64,000 bases of DNA from Cymbomonas tetramitiformis (Eukaryota > Chlorophyta > Pyramimonadophyceae > Pyramimonadales > Pyramimonadaceae). The position numbers and the translations under genes are program-made. Positions 29,515 to 42,400 of this stretch are shown here, in pieces. Under the pieces are notes generated by a model, which searched no databases, was not told where the DNA came from, and saw nothing but the letters and a program-made list of their open reading frames with translations. The stretch is from assembly GCA_001247695.2 (NCBI GenBank), contig LGRX02024704.1:1-64000 (forward strand), in the 5' to 3' direction. Every line of letters starts with the position of its first letter. The first letter of the stretch is position 1.

Positions 29515-29800
29515 ATAGGTCCATGTGAGGTCCATGTGACTCGAATCCCCAAAAATGTGAAACTGTGCGTCGGTCCCATAGGCTTCATCACAGGTCCATG
29601 CCGTCGGTCCATGTGTGGTCCGACGCAAGTCCATGCGAGGTCCATGCATGGTCAGACATTTTTGCACCACATGGACCCTGTTTCGTTCCCTAGACCCGGC
29701 GTTTTTTTTTTGTAAAATCTCGGGGACCCGCTAATCCTCATGGGGGCAGCGTGAGAGCGAGCCTTTAACACTGGTCGGTCCAAGTGAGGTCCATGTCAAG
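29515..29800. repeat. GGTCCATG repeats, third cluster
   Basis: Several GGTCCATGTGAGGTCCATG motifs and the phrase GGTCAGACATT, also found in the 25.1-25.3 kb array. The two arrays therefore share an origin. Confidence 0.75.
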
Positions 29801-30059
29801 GTATGGCTTACGCGAGGTCGACTTTACACAAAACTTCGGAAAATATTTTCATTCGATAAACATGTCGCTTAAACCAATCTAAACATATTGCGCGCTCTGG
29901 GTATACAATTGACCCAGGCATTGAAAAGTTATGGCCGATACCGCTCGGTTACCTCCCCTACTTAACCATACTTAAGAGCACACTTCAATCGCATTTATCT
30001 CACGATCTAGAAAATCGGAAGTTTTGTGTAAAGTCGACCTCGCGTAAGCCATACCTTGA
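29796..30059. mobile_element. 264-bp non-autonomous element with 42-bp terminal inverted repeats
   Basis: TCAAGGTATGGCTTACGCG... at 29796 is mirrored by its reverse complement ending at 30059; the match extends about 42 bp to AAAACTTC. No ORF inside. No clear target-site duplication, so the superfamily is uncertain. Confidence 0.85.
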
Positions 30060-32530
30060 TATAACAGTTTCACTGCAACAGGGACTCAGAAAGCAGTGGC
30101 TGGGGAAACCGGTGATAACAAAACTGATAGAAGGATTACGGGAGTGAGCTTTCTAGCAGGTGAGTGTCATACGGTGACACACGACCAGTGATAGACGCAG
30201 CAAGGGGTGATACTAGGAGAAGCTGGACCCCCATACAGTGGGGGGGGATTTCAGCTTCCCCGTGACAATGGTAGTAGGTATGCTTCCCATGTTCAACTAA
30301 CGCAACGAGTGGTCACAACCTTTGTACTTACCGAAGGCCCTCACACGCTTGTGCGTGACGAAGTATTTGCATTATGCATATTATTACTGTGCGAAGAGTT
30401 GCAACGACAAGATGTCGCAGCATATGGGGAAAGGGCTTCCGGAGAAGAAGGTAGCCTTCAAATCCCCTCCGACTCATTACAATACCAACACCGAGACCTT
30501 CGATGCAAACTTGGAACCACGAACGAAGCGAATGCTCATCCGACACATGCTTTTCCAAAGGAGCAATATGGTCATATAGTGTCGTATCTTTATTAGTACG
30601 ACTTGTGACAGGCAAAGAGGCAAAATATCAATTGTTTTCAGATGCCGACGATTCCGATTATCAATTCGATAATGCTACAGCGGTAGCCGTCGTACCAATG
30701 CGGATGCGGAAGTTTAGCTAGCTTTCTTGAGAACAAAACGATGTTTAGATATTGATGGTACATAAACATGCCCACAATTCCTTCAATTTTAATGTGCATG
30801 CGTTTTTGCAATCCCCTAAAATTAAATAAAACTACAAAAAAATACAATTTAAAAAAATGACTCCTTCGCATCGCGAAGTCTTTTCTGCGAATCAGAAAAT
30901 CAACCGGACCGCGAACTGGAGACTGGAGGACTGCGAATCAGCAAATCAATCGGACTTGAGCGTTCAGAGCAGATTAGCTCGGAACTCCTACTCGTCGAGC
31001 TGTTCACTCGGCGAGGGTGAGCGCGTGAGCCTAAATCAGAATGCGAACAATCGAATGGTCGGGTGGGACACGCCTGCGCGTGGCGTGGTCTCCATCGCAT
31101 GAGCCGACGAGTGCGGCCCAGTTTGGGGTCTGCGGATGCTCCCATAAGATGGACGTCTCGGTAATCTGAATATAAGATGTGTGATCCACTGTAGAAATCG
31201 ATCCTTCCGATTGTGTTTTACAATCTTCATGATGAGTGAGTTTTGCATCGATTATCGATGACAGATGTCCGCCCCAAAATACCTTGTTACAACCGGACAC
31301 TCAATCTGACCCAGGAAGGATCCAATCAAACAAATTTAAAGCGAGTATTCATTGCGGAGATGTGGAGCTCTGCACTTAGTATTCAATTTCCACATCTAGC
31401 TAGCTGCCAACAACGTAAAAAAAAGGACACACATAGAACCTAGCATTTTCCATATCTAACCAAATTATACAATAATAAAAGGGGGAAAAATACGGTGAAA
31501 AATATTCGCTGACCATTTTGCAATCAAAGGCTACACGAAAAATATTAGGGGTTTGGAGGCGCGTCAAATGAGTTATGTGAGTTACATTTTTCAAGGAAGA
31601 TACGGACGTGGGTCTCGAAGATATTCTGATTTGATGGCAGTCGCATATAGCTAGGGCCAAGAGGGGGTGTGTGTGAGAACCTCTCCGAGTTGTGTTCTCC
31701 AAATCGTCGAAACGTGGTGCATGACTGATGCACTTGACTGAAGTTGGTCTATCTGCTCGATACCTTCACGAGTAATCCGCCTCCAAAAATGATCACTTTG
31801 CCATTATTCAGGAGATTCCGCTCCCAACAGCTGTCCGCCCACAGCTAGGGTTAGGCTTACGCGTTTAAGAGTGCCTCCTCGCGCCATGGCCAGCGAGTCC
31901 TCTACACTTTCGAAGTGTGCGATACAAAACACGAATGCGGACAAGGTAAAATCCCCGGTAAGTCAAGGCCCTTTTTTTTTCTCATTGTTGGCTTGAACCG
32001 GTTGTCGTCGAGGACCCCAACGCAGTCGACACTCAACACAATGCCGGAGAGACAGATGGCCAGCCACCCAGAGGAACCGATACAGTTCTTAACGCCTGTT
32101 TTATGCTGTTGTCATATAGCCCTGATGGAATAGCAAGGTAGTGTGTCGCTGAATTGATTAAGAACGTGCTGAGACACACGTCAAGAAATATATGCTCACA
32201 TATTGAGAAGTAAATGTGTGGGCTCTCATCTTGGCAGAATCGGGACGCCGCTCCTGTTTCACTCTTGGACAAGTTGGTGAGGTGCGCGCGTACCCAGTAT
32301 GACACTCATCCATGACAGCGCTGCTCAAACTGAGGGCCCGCTGGTATCTTCACATGTTCCTACACGCGCAGGCAGACACGCTGGCCGTGTTGGAGGCATA
32401 TGCGATCTAATGGCTTCTGAGACCTTGAGGAGGAGCCCTCACACAGGGATCGAAGTGCGTTTGCACGATTGGCAGCACTTCAAACTGAATAAGCTGTGCT
32501 ATGAAACAGGGCTTCAAATGCACTACAGCT
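30060..32530. other. No confirmed gene; weak ORFs at 30.2-30.6 kb
   Basis: Overlapping plus-strand ORFs at 30207-30596 (129 codons) and 30322-30579 (85 codons) have protein-like composition but no recognisable domain. The rest is AT-rich without further support. Confidence 0.4.
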
Positions 32531-32534
32531 CGCG

Positions 32535-33481
32535 ATGATCTTGCTCGTCATTGTACTATGGCTCTCGGTATTTTGGATGCACAGGCAACCGTCGGATACA
32601 GTACAGGGACACGTCAGGCACAGTGCTGACAAAGAAGTGCGGACATCACCAAATAGCTCACAGCCCGTGGACGTTGGTACGGTAGGCACGAGCGAGAGCA
32701 TAGTTCAGGTTGCACCAGGATTTGCCCCCGACTCTGCGGGTCCTCGGGAAAGGAGCTCTGCGCGGCCAGCGCTCAGCTCGAAGCCTCCACAAGCTCCGCA
32801 GCGTTCGCAGCCACAAGTGCGACAAGTGAACGAAAAGTCGCCACTGCCGCAACCGGGCACCGCACCTCTGGCAAGCGAGGGACGCGAACGTTCCATCGCA
32901 GAGTTCTCTGGATCCGCGGAGCAGAGGGGCCTCTTCCGCTCCCGGACTCAACAAGGCTCTGCTTTAGATTTACGCACGTTTCGAAATCTGCTTTTTGACC
33001 GGAAAGAGCGATCTCGAAACAATATTCCAAAAATGAAACAGGTGCAACAGACGAGGACATCAGCCGCTGTAAAGCTTTCTAGGCAAATCACCCCCCCGAA
33101 GGCACACAAGCTTGTGCAACCTACAAGCTCCAAGACATCAACGCCAATATCAGCGACTGTGCCAAAGCTTGCCAAGCAAAAGTCAGTCCCGAAGATGCAC
33201 CGGCTTGTCGGATCCGGGAGGTCTGAGACATCGACGCGAACATCAGCTAACATGGCATCTGTCCGAGATTCGATAGTATTCCACCACAAACAACTGAAGC
33301 CAAGCGAGGCGAAATTGGTGCAAAGTACCAGCAATACCGGCGGCAAACAGCAGGCCCAGCCGCCGACAGTCTCCTTGGGCCAGGCAGTTGACTCAGTGAC
33401 CAACCCATCGGGGAATTTGCTGGCTGCGCCGCGCTGCGGGGGCAGATGCAAGCACGGCACCTGCAATGAGGAGCTGTCACG
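32535..33481 (+). CDS. Exostosin gene exon 1: signal anchor, stem, start of first EGF module
   Basis: ATG 32535 gives MILLVIVLWLSVFWMHRQ, a classic short N-terminal membrane anchor. A long Ser/Thr/Pro/Lys-rich stem follows, with weak internal repeats (ETSTRTSAN, KTSTPISAT). The exon ends in CGGRCKHGTCNEELSR at donor CACG|GTGCAC, phase 2. Confidence 0.8.
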
Positions 33482-36400
33482 GTGCACGCCGCGCCTCCAC
33501 TATCCCCTATGCACCGCAAGGGTGGCGCCGTCATTCTGAGGGTGACACAGGGTGGCGCTCTGGCGCTCAGTGCTCGCCAGGTGGCACTTTAGCGTGCGAG
33601 GTGCCAGGGCACTCTGTGCTCTCCAGACAGTGCTATTGTGCTCAGTGCTTGCCAGGTGGCGCTATGGCGCTCAGTGCTTGCCAGGTGGCGCTGTGGCGCT
33701 GTCACACTCAGTGTCTGCTGGGTGCTGGGGCAGCTGGGACTAAGCGTTGCGGAGAGGGTGGCTTCTTGGCCAGCTGTGACTGCCCGGTAAACCGCACAGG
33801 GGTGGATTGCTCCGAGCCGGCCATGCCCGAGTGTGAGCTCATTCCAGGGTGCCTCCCTCTGCCACCTTACACCAAATGCTGCCTTCCGTATGCAAGCTAA
33901 TTTCAGGGTGCCCCCCACTGCCACCTCACATTGCTACCTGCTGCCTTCTGTGTGTGATCTCTATCTACAGTACCTGCCCCACGCCGCTGCGCCCCACATT
34001 GCGAACTGCTGCCTTCGGTGTGCGAGCTCCTCTCACGCATTCATCATTCCGAGCGCTGCCGGCAGCTCATGGCCTGGGGCAAAGTCCGACCTGCTGCAGT
34101 GGGGGGGATGAGGTGGCAGTGACGGTAACGGCGCAGGTACGAGGTCGCGTGTAGCGCCGGAGTGCCACTAAGCTGTGCCTGCTTCAAGGTGACGTCCTGC
34201 CGAGAGCGCTGCCCTCCTCCACATGGCGGGGCCACTCTGGCGAAGGAGCAGCTACACTACTCCGTTTCCCGGCTTGTGAGGTCCAGGGCGGAGACGAGAG
34301 AGATCGGGGAGGAGAAAGGAACCTTCGGAGAGGGTTCCTTGCTACCGTGGAGGAAGGCGTGGTGCTGTGCTGAGCTGGCGAGAGCGAGAAGAAGCAAGGA
34401 GACGCAGGCAGCCGCGAGGGATAGGTCGGCAGCGCATGTGGAAAGCGCGGGGGGGGCATCCCGGATGGGTTGGATAGGGCCATTTTATGCAACTACGGGG
34501 GGTGGGTGTGAAACTCGGGGGGAGCTTGGAGACAGGCCTGCTACAGAGCCTGGGGTGGTGAAGGCGCCATACCTGGTACTCAACGAGTGTGCTACGAGTA
34601 CGAGCCGGCAGCACCACCAGAAAGTGTGCGGGCCTTGGACGCCATGTATGAGGCTCGCAGGTGGCAGCCCTCTCCGTGTGGACTGACCTGGCGAGAGGGA
34701 AGGTAGTGCCACTGAGGGCTTGCTGGAAGGTAGTGCCAGGGTTTGCTGGAAGGTAGTGCCACTTAGCTTGCTGGAAGGTAGTGCCACTGAGGGCTTGCTG
34801 GAAGGTAGTGCCACTGAGGGCTTGCTGGAAGGTATAATTTGGGTAAAGCAAGTTATGGCTGCAATTCTGGCTTAACTGATGGTCGGGGCGCGCCACTGAG
34901 CTGTGCTGGCTCACGGCGTGCCACTGAGCTGTGTCGGCTTACGGCCGGGGCGCGCCATGGAGGGCAGGTGTCATACACGATTGACGTCAAGGCACCGGGT
35001 GTTAAGTGGAAAATCTTCCCGCTCCCCAGCAATTCCCCCGAACTTATGAAAGCACTGCCACTTTCTAGGTGACCTCCCTCTAGACCTATTGTAACACCCC
35101 AGTGATCTACTGATCTTGATTCCTCCATGTTGTACACTTGCACCCCACAACCTTGAAGCCCTTAAAGCTATCTGGTGGATGCCTGCCACACCTCCCTCTC
35201 TGTAGTGACGTATGGAGGATGCAGATGCCGACAACGCCAAATCCTGATAGCTGTCTCACAGGATGCTTACCACACCTCCCTCTATGTAGTGACTTATGGA
35301 GGATGCAGATGCTGACAACGCTAAACCCTAATAGCCGTCTCATGGGATGCCTGCCACACATCTCTCTGTAGTGACATATGGAGGATGCGGATGCCAACAA
35401 CGCTAAACCCTAATAGCTGTCTCATGGGATGCCTGGCACACCTCTCTCTCTCTGCAGTGACGTATGGAGGATGCAGATGCTGACAACGCTAAACCCTAAT
35501 AGTTGTCTTATGGGATGCCTACCACACATCTCTCTCTGCAGCGATGTATGGAGCATGCAGATGCTGACGCGCTAAACCCTAATAGCTGTCCCCCCTGGAG
35601 TGTCCGGCAAATGTCTGGAGTGGCTGTATTACTACCGCTCCCAACGGAGTGCTCCATTTGATGTCATGCTGGATGACTTGGGTAGGGCTTTCACCGGGTC
35701 ATCGGGGGCGGATGCTCTCCAATAGAGGGGAAGGGGCAGAAACACAGAGGGTTCGTTACTGAGGTGGGCGGTGTGCGGGGATGCAGCTGCCCCAAGTTCT
35801 GCAGCTTTCATGGATGGTGCAGCGACAGAGAGAAGTGCATCTGCTTCGCTGGCTACGAGGCGCGTCCTTGCCCACCTGCGCCCACAAGGCCGTCAGCGTC
35901 CTCGATTACGAGGCGCCCCCTCACGCGCCTTCTTCTGCACAGCAGCCGTCCATTCACGCCCATGCAGTGGGGGAGGTGCGTGCAGGGAGCGCTGTGCGAG
36001 TCCTGGAGCTCGCGCACGTGCTTGGGTGATTGCAGCAGCCGAGGCATGTGCCACAACGGTGAGCTCCGCGCAAGCGCCGCTGCCCGGGTGCTGCGCAGTT
36101 GCCTGAGGGATGCGCTCCGGAGGCGATCCCCGATACGGGCTCCGTGGGATCAGTGAGGGGCAGCTGACTCGCTCGCACACGTGAGGTAAGGAAGGAGTCC
36201 GAATCCGGTGTGACGATCTGCGCTCTGACATGTGACCTCGAAGGAGTCTGAATCCGGTGTGACAATCTGGGCTCTGGCATGCGACCTCGAGACGGAGGCA
36301 TGGCGATTAGCTCTTTTTAAATGGGCCTCACAAAATTGCATTGGTCGGCTCGTCGCGGCTCATTTCGGCTCATGAGGTCACTCTCCTGAGTCATTCTCCG

Positions 36401-39400
36401 CATCCGCGTGAAACATGTCAGCCGCGAGCATCGGGGACCGTTCCCAAAGCAACGTCGAGGTGGGATCGGGAAACCGACCCGCCGGCTGACTGCTGGCGAG
36501 CCGCTGGGAACCTGCCCGCCGGCTGGCTGCTGGCGAGCCGCTGGGAACCTGCCCGCCGGCTGTCTGCTGGCGAGCCGCTGGGAACCTGCCCGCCGGCTGA
36601 CTGCTGGCGAGCCGCTGGGAACCTGCCCGCCGGCTGACCGCTGGCGAGCCGCTGGGAACCTGCCCGCCGGCTGACCGCTGGCGAGCCGCTGGGAACCTGC
36701 CCGCCGGTTGTCTGCTGGCGAGCCGCTGGGAACCTGCCCGCCGGCTGACTGCTGGCGAGCCGCTGGGAACCTGCCCGCCGGCTGACTGCTGGCGAGCCGC
36801 TGGGAACATGCCCGCCGGCTGACTGCTGGCGAGCCGCTGGGAACCTGCCCGCCGGCTGTCTGCTGGCGAGCCGCTGGGAACCTGCCCGCCGGCTGACTGC
36901 TGGCGAACCGCTGGGAACCTGCCCGCCGGCTGACTGCTGGCGAGCCGCTGGGAACCTGCCCGCCGGCTGTCTGCTGGCGAGCCGCTGGGAACCTGCCCGC
37001 CGGCTGACCGCTGGCGAGCCGCTGGGAACCTGCCCGCCGGCTGTCCGCTGGCGAGCCGCATGCTTGCGCATGCTGCCGTACCCGGGGGACGCGCGCTCCC
37101 CGAGAAATCATCCATGCGCCAAGCAGGTAGGTCAAAAGCAGCATGCCCGTACAACTTGCGCTCTCGGAAGTCTCGAGGGTGCTGCTCCCAAAGACCATCT
37201 GAAGGACACGGCGAGCCTGGAGACCCCTCCGTATTACCAGCCCGCATCTTCCTTGTGCTTTACTGGCAGGGCTTTTATCGCAGCCCGGGGCAGCGGAGGC
37301 TTGTCCGGTATTGTCACTACTATTCAAAGGTACCCTTATATCATTATATGAGGAATATAAATGTTAGACAGGATCTAGACAAAACCTAGACAAAATCTAG
37401 AAGCCAAAGTGACAATATCGGATAGGCATAGGGCAGCGAGGGATTCGCATCCTGGCGACTTCACGTGGTGGAGGCTATCTCGCGCCAACGTAGCGTCTAA
37501 CCTCCGCCCTGCAGCCTGCGAGGCCGGCACCCTCAGCAGAGCGCCGTGGCCGCCCTCATCAGCACCCGCACGCAATGTGGCTTCACACCTTCTCACTCCA
37601 TTCCCGAGCCTGCAGAGCCGCGGCAAAAGTCCGCCCTTTCGCTGATGGAGAACACAGTAAGCGGGATCTGCTGAAGTGGCATTACGGACGCGCAGACGAG
37701 GCTCTCTCGGACGACTCGAGCCGGCGCCCCATCGTCTGTCTATCAGGGCTCAGCTCGATCAGTGCATCGTGAAAATGACATGGCAAGCGGGATGAGCACT
37801 GGGGGGGGAGCGCGCATCTGGGGGCTGCCCGCCCCATGCAGGCTTCTGCCAATGCAACCACGGCTTCTGGGGGGTGGACTGCTCCATCTCGTGGGGCCCC
37901 GATCCCAAGGCACCGGTGCTCTGGAATAAGACCACGAAGGGCAGCCGGCGGCCGTACATCTACATTTACGACCTGCCGCCGCAGTTTGACACGTGGTGGG
38001 TGCCGAGCCCCGCGTTGCGCATGGTTCGGCTCCAAGCGCGCGCAGCGTCCCTAGCGCGCCTCCGCGTGTGCGCCCTGCAGAGATTCGTGAAGGAGGCGAG
38101 GGACGAGGGCAAGTGGTGCAGGTATACTGGACACCGCAAAGCCGACCGCCCAGTTGGCACCCTCATGCTTGACCGCCTACTGAATAGCGAGTACCGCACC
38201 CCCGACCCGGAGACGGCGGACCTCTTTTTCGTCCCCTTCAATCCGCGCAAGGTGCTGGGCGGCCCCCTTGCCCCCTTGCCCCCTTGCCGCGCGATATGAG
38301 CGCATGTATGTATCCGCCCTTAGGCGCCGGGCGCGCACCCTCACGCGTGTCTGTCGCATGGGCGCCTCCCTGGGGCCGCGCTCCGATGCCGGTTTGATCT
38401 CCGTCTTGGCGCGATGCAGTCAGGGTTCTTCAAGGACGTCCGGAGGAAGTTCCTAGATGCGTGGGAGTACGTCGAGAAGACGTGGACCTACCTCGAGAAG
38501 GCTGGCGGCCGCGATCACCTGCAAGTGTCCCCCCACCTCCGCGCTCTCCACGCCTCCCATGCTTTCACCAGATTTACCCAGAGGCGTGTGCCAATCACCG
38601 GCGACATTGGCGTCGTGGCGTTAGAGGATGGGTGTGCCGTCCGCCTGGAACGGCGGCCGTCTTGGCTGTGTATGCCACTTGGCGGCCACACCCTTCATCC
38701 ACGGCGGCTATGACATTCCACTTGGCTGGGCGATGTTTTGTGACACATTTGGCGTGCGCGGTATGTTGCGGTGCATGTGGCGTATGTATGTTGCGCGGTA
38801 TGCAGCGGTGCATGTGGCGTGCGCGGTATGCTGCGGTGCATGTGGCGTGCGCGGTATGCTGCGGTGCATGTGGCGTGCGCGGTGCTGCGGTGCATGTGAC
38901 GGGGCGCGGTATGCTGCGGTGCATGTGGCGTGCGCGGTATGCTGCAGTGCATGTGGTGTGCGCGGTATGTTTGCATGTGGCGTGCATGTGCATGCGTGCG
39001 CGGTATATGTGGCGTGGGCGCGGTATGCTGCGGTGCATGTGGCGTGCGCGGTATGCTGCGGTGCATGTGACGTGCGCGGTATGCTGCGGTGCATGTGCGT
39101 GCGCGGTATGCTGCAGTGCATGTGGTGTGCGCGGTATGTTGCGGTGCATGTGGCGTGCGCGTTATGCTGCGGTGCATGTGGCGTGCGCGGTATGCTGCGG
39201 TGCATGTGGTGTGTGCGGGGGCGTGCCCGGATGCCGTCAACCTGTGCCTGCTCTCTTGTCAGCACGCTCCGGCCTATTCCGTTGCAGTTCTAGTTAGCCA
39301 GCTTATGGACAGGCTGCCCAGGCATGGGGGTTATTGAGAACAAGACCTGACCCAACGCAATCTGCCATACGATCCAGCCATTTTTGGCGATTCCATTTAC

Positions 39401-42400
39401 AACCTTCCTGAATGATAACATTATGACCGTTGATCCAAACTTTGACATAAATTTTCCAAGCCTCCAACCGTCCGATATCAGAAAAGGTAATATATTTGAA
39501 TAGGGCTTGTTGAGGACTATGCATCGGTACGGTTAGATGACGTGCGGTTCGTAAAACAAATGTGGACCGGTGGCGTGGATTTCCCCTTGCATCCTCGCCC
39601 GAAACCGTGAATCCGTATTGCAAACTGCAATAGGAATCGCCGAGATCGACCGAATCGTAATGTCATTATGCCAGATCGTATTGCATGATGTCGCGTCAGG
39701 TCTTACTCTCAATAACCCCTATGCCAGGGGGCAGAGACGTTGCGATAGGCTCACAGCCGCGGCCCAAGCACAGCTCGCGCACTGACGAGGGCCACCGCGC
39801 CGCTTGGCAGGTGATCACCGGCGACTACGGTATAACCGACCACTTCAATCTGAAAGAAGTCCCCGCTTCCATATCAAACGCCATCTTCCTGCAGCACAAC
39901 GGGAACATCCAGACGGGCAACTTCCGCCTCGGGCACGACGTCAACGTGCCGCCATTGCAGCACTTGGATGACAAGACTTCGCCGCTCTTCGGTCCGCCCG
40001 CCGCTCTTCCCCGCTCAGCCCTGTCACTGAGTGCAGCAGACCCTTTCACAAGCTTCGCTGCGATCTCTATCCCCACCCGGGTGCATGGCTCCGGCATATG
40101 CTGTTCGCTCGCTTGGAGCGCCCCTTACAGACCCCCTTGTTGACCCCTGGCTGTTCGCTCGCTTGGAGCGCCCCTTACAGACCCCCTTGTTGACCCCTGG
40201 CTGTGCTCGCGAACGCTCCGTTACCCCGTCAACGCTGCCCCCTGCTGGTGCAGAGCTCTGCGGCTGCATTCAGCTTGACTCATCCCGCTGATCCCAGATA
40301 ACAGAATGCGGTCATGACTGGTGACTTGAGGGGAATGCAGGAGTCGGATGTGGACCCCCTCGTTTGAATCTGATGCGGAGTGGGGGGATGTCATGCTGTA
40401 GGAGGGAAGCGTCACGCTCGAGGCAACCGCAGCACGCTGCTGTTCTTTGCCGGAGGCGAGTGCTTCTTCCGTGCATATGCCTTTCTGTCCAGTCATCATA
40501 TCCTTCCCCCCTGTTATTGGAGGAAGGGGGGGTGCGATAAGAGGATGGGGGAAGATATACACTCCGGGATGCCAATTTCGCTGCGCAACGGTGCAGAAGA
40601 GAGGCTTCGGGACAAGTGACCTCAACAGCACTTTTTCCAGATACTGAAGCAGACGCCCCGCAAGTTCCCTCCGCCTGTTGGTCTCCGCGGGCACACCAAA
40701 CTGCCGCATACTTCAGAGCTGCAGCGCCCAGTTTGGTGTCGCCATCGCGCGGGGCCTTTTGTGAGGTCAAGCTACTTCAGCGCTTCGATGCTGAGCTGTG
40801 GCGTCAGCGTGTGTGTTCCGGCTTGTCGTCAAAAGCGAAGCAGCGCATATGTTCGATGATTGGTTCACACGCGCGAAGGGGATGGCAGATGTGATGCACG
40901 CATTGCCGTATCATCAATGTGCTTGCATATATTCATCATGGATGCATATATTGCGCCCAAGACGACTGTTTTTGGCCTTTCCTACTACATACTGCTGCCA
41001 CCTTTCTGCCAGGTGCTAAAGAGTGCAGTGTCATCATGGTCATCTGCGCTGTCAAATTGGTGGTGGAGTGAGAGGCATCTTTTCAGCCCCCCTCGGTGGA
41101 GACGTAGGGGCCTGACGATGCGGGATTCCGTGATCCCCTCCGGGCGATGCGTGCTTTGAGGGGCATGGAGACTCCCTCTGATATTGCAAATGGGACCTGC
41201 CGTCCCTCCTCGAACCCGCTCTCCCATGCTGCCTGTTGCACCGAGCGCAGTGCGGTGATGACAGGCTGATGGTAGGCTGATGACAGGCTGGTGACAGGCT
41301 GATGCCAGGCTGATGGAGCGGTGACCAAGCGCTCTTGGCTCACAGGTATCATGCAACCAGAGAGAGCCCGCGATGGGAACGTCCGTACAGCGGTGTTCTT
41401 GGCGCACAATGCAACTGCGGGGTTCGACATCATCAACGGCAGAGTGAAGGACTACAATGCTCGGATGGCGAGCTCGGTGTTCTGCCTAGCACCCCCAGGG
41501 ACCGATGGAAGGGGGTGGGGACGTCGGACAACACTGGCGGCGCTGCACGGCACGCCCTCGCGAGCCCCCTCGCTGCATCCCCCTCCGATGGCACTGCCAT
41601 CCCGCCCGCCTCGTTTTCTAGTGCATGCCTTCCACCCTTGTAGCGGGCGTGGGGGGCGCGTAGTGTTGTGGGGGGTGAGGGGGAAGGGAGTGCAGTGGCG
41701 GATGTGGGGAGGGAGTGTGATCGTGGGCAATGGGAGAGGGAATGCGTTGGTGGGCCATGGGCGAGGGGTGTGTTTGCAGGCAAGGAGATACTGCAGTGGC
41801 GGGCGTGGTAGGATTGAGTGTAGTTGCAGGTAAGGGGGTAGGGAAGGCAGTGGCGAGCTGGGTGGGAAGGAGTGCGGTGGCGGGTGAAACAGAGTGCAGT
41901 GGAGGGCGATGCGGGAGGGAGTGCAGGGGCTAGCAAGGGGGGAAGGAGTGCAGCGGCTAGCAAGGGGGAAGGAGCAGCGGCTAGCAAGGGGGAAGGAGTG
42001 CGGTGGCGACCGAACAGGGAGGGGGTGGGGTGGCCGGCGGCTGTGTGCAGGGTGCATTCCAGTGATCATTCAAGACAACGTGCGGCAGCCACTGGAGGAG
42101 CTGCTTCCGTATGACGCCTTCTCAGTGCGTGGTGCGGCTGCGTGTGCGTTGTGCGAGGGGGATGTGTGCTTTGTGCAAGGCGGATGTGTGTTTTGTGCGA
42201 GGCGGATGTGTGCTTGGTGCGAGGCGGATGCGTGATTTGTGCGACGCGGATGTGTGCTTTGTGCGAGGCGGAAGTGTGCTTTGTGCGAGGCGGATGTGCT
42301 TTGTGCGAGGCGGTGTGTGCTTGTGCGAGGTGGATGTGTGCTTTGTGAGGCGGATATGTGCTTTGTGCGAGGCGGATGTGTGCGTGCGAGGCGTATGTGT

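Noticed and set aside
36317..37327. Long minus-strand ORFs with SRRAGSQRLA repeats
   Set aside because: Created by the 37-bp intronic minisatellite, which keeps all three frames open; no domain.
38595..39297. ORFs of 181-278 codons on both strands
   Set aside because: Composed of the 28-bp minisatellite in the exostosin intron.
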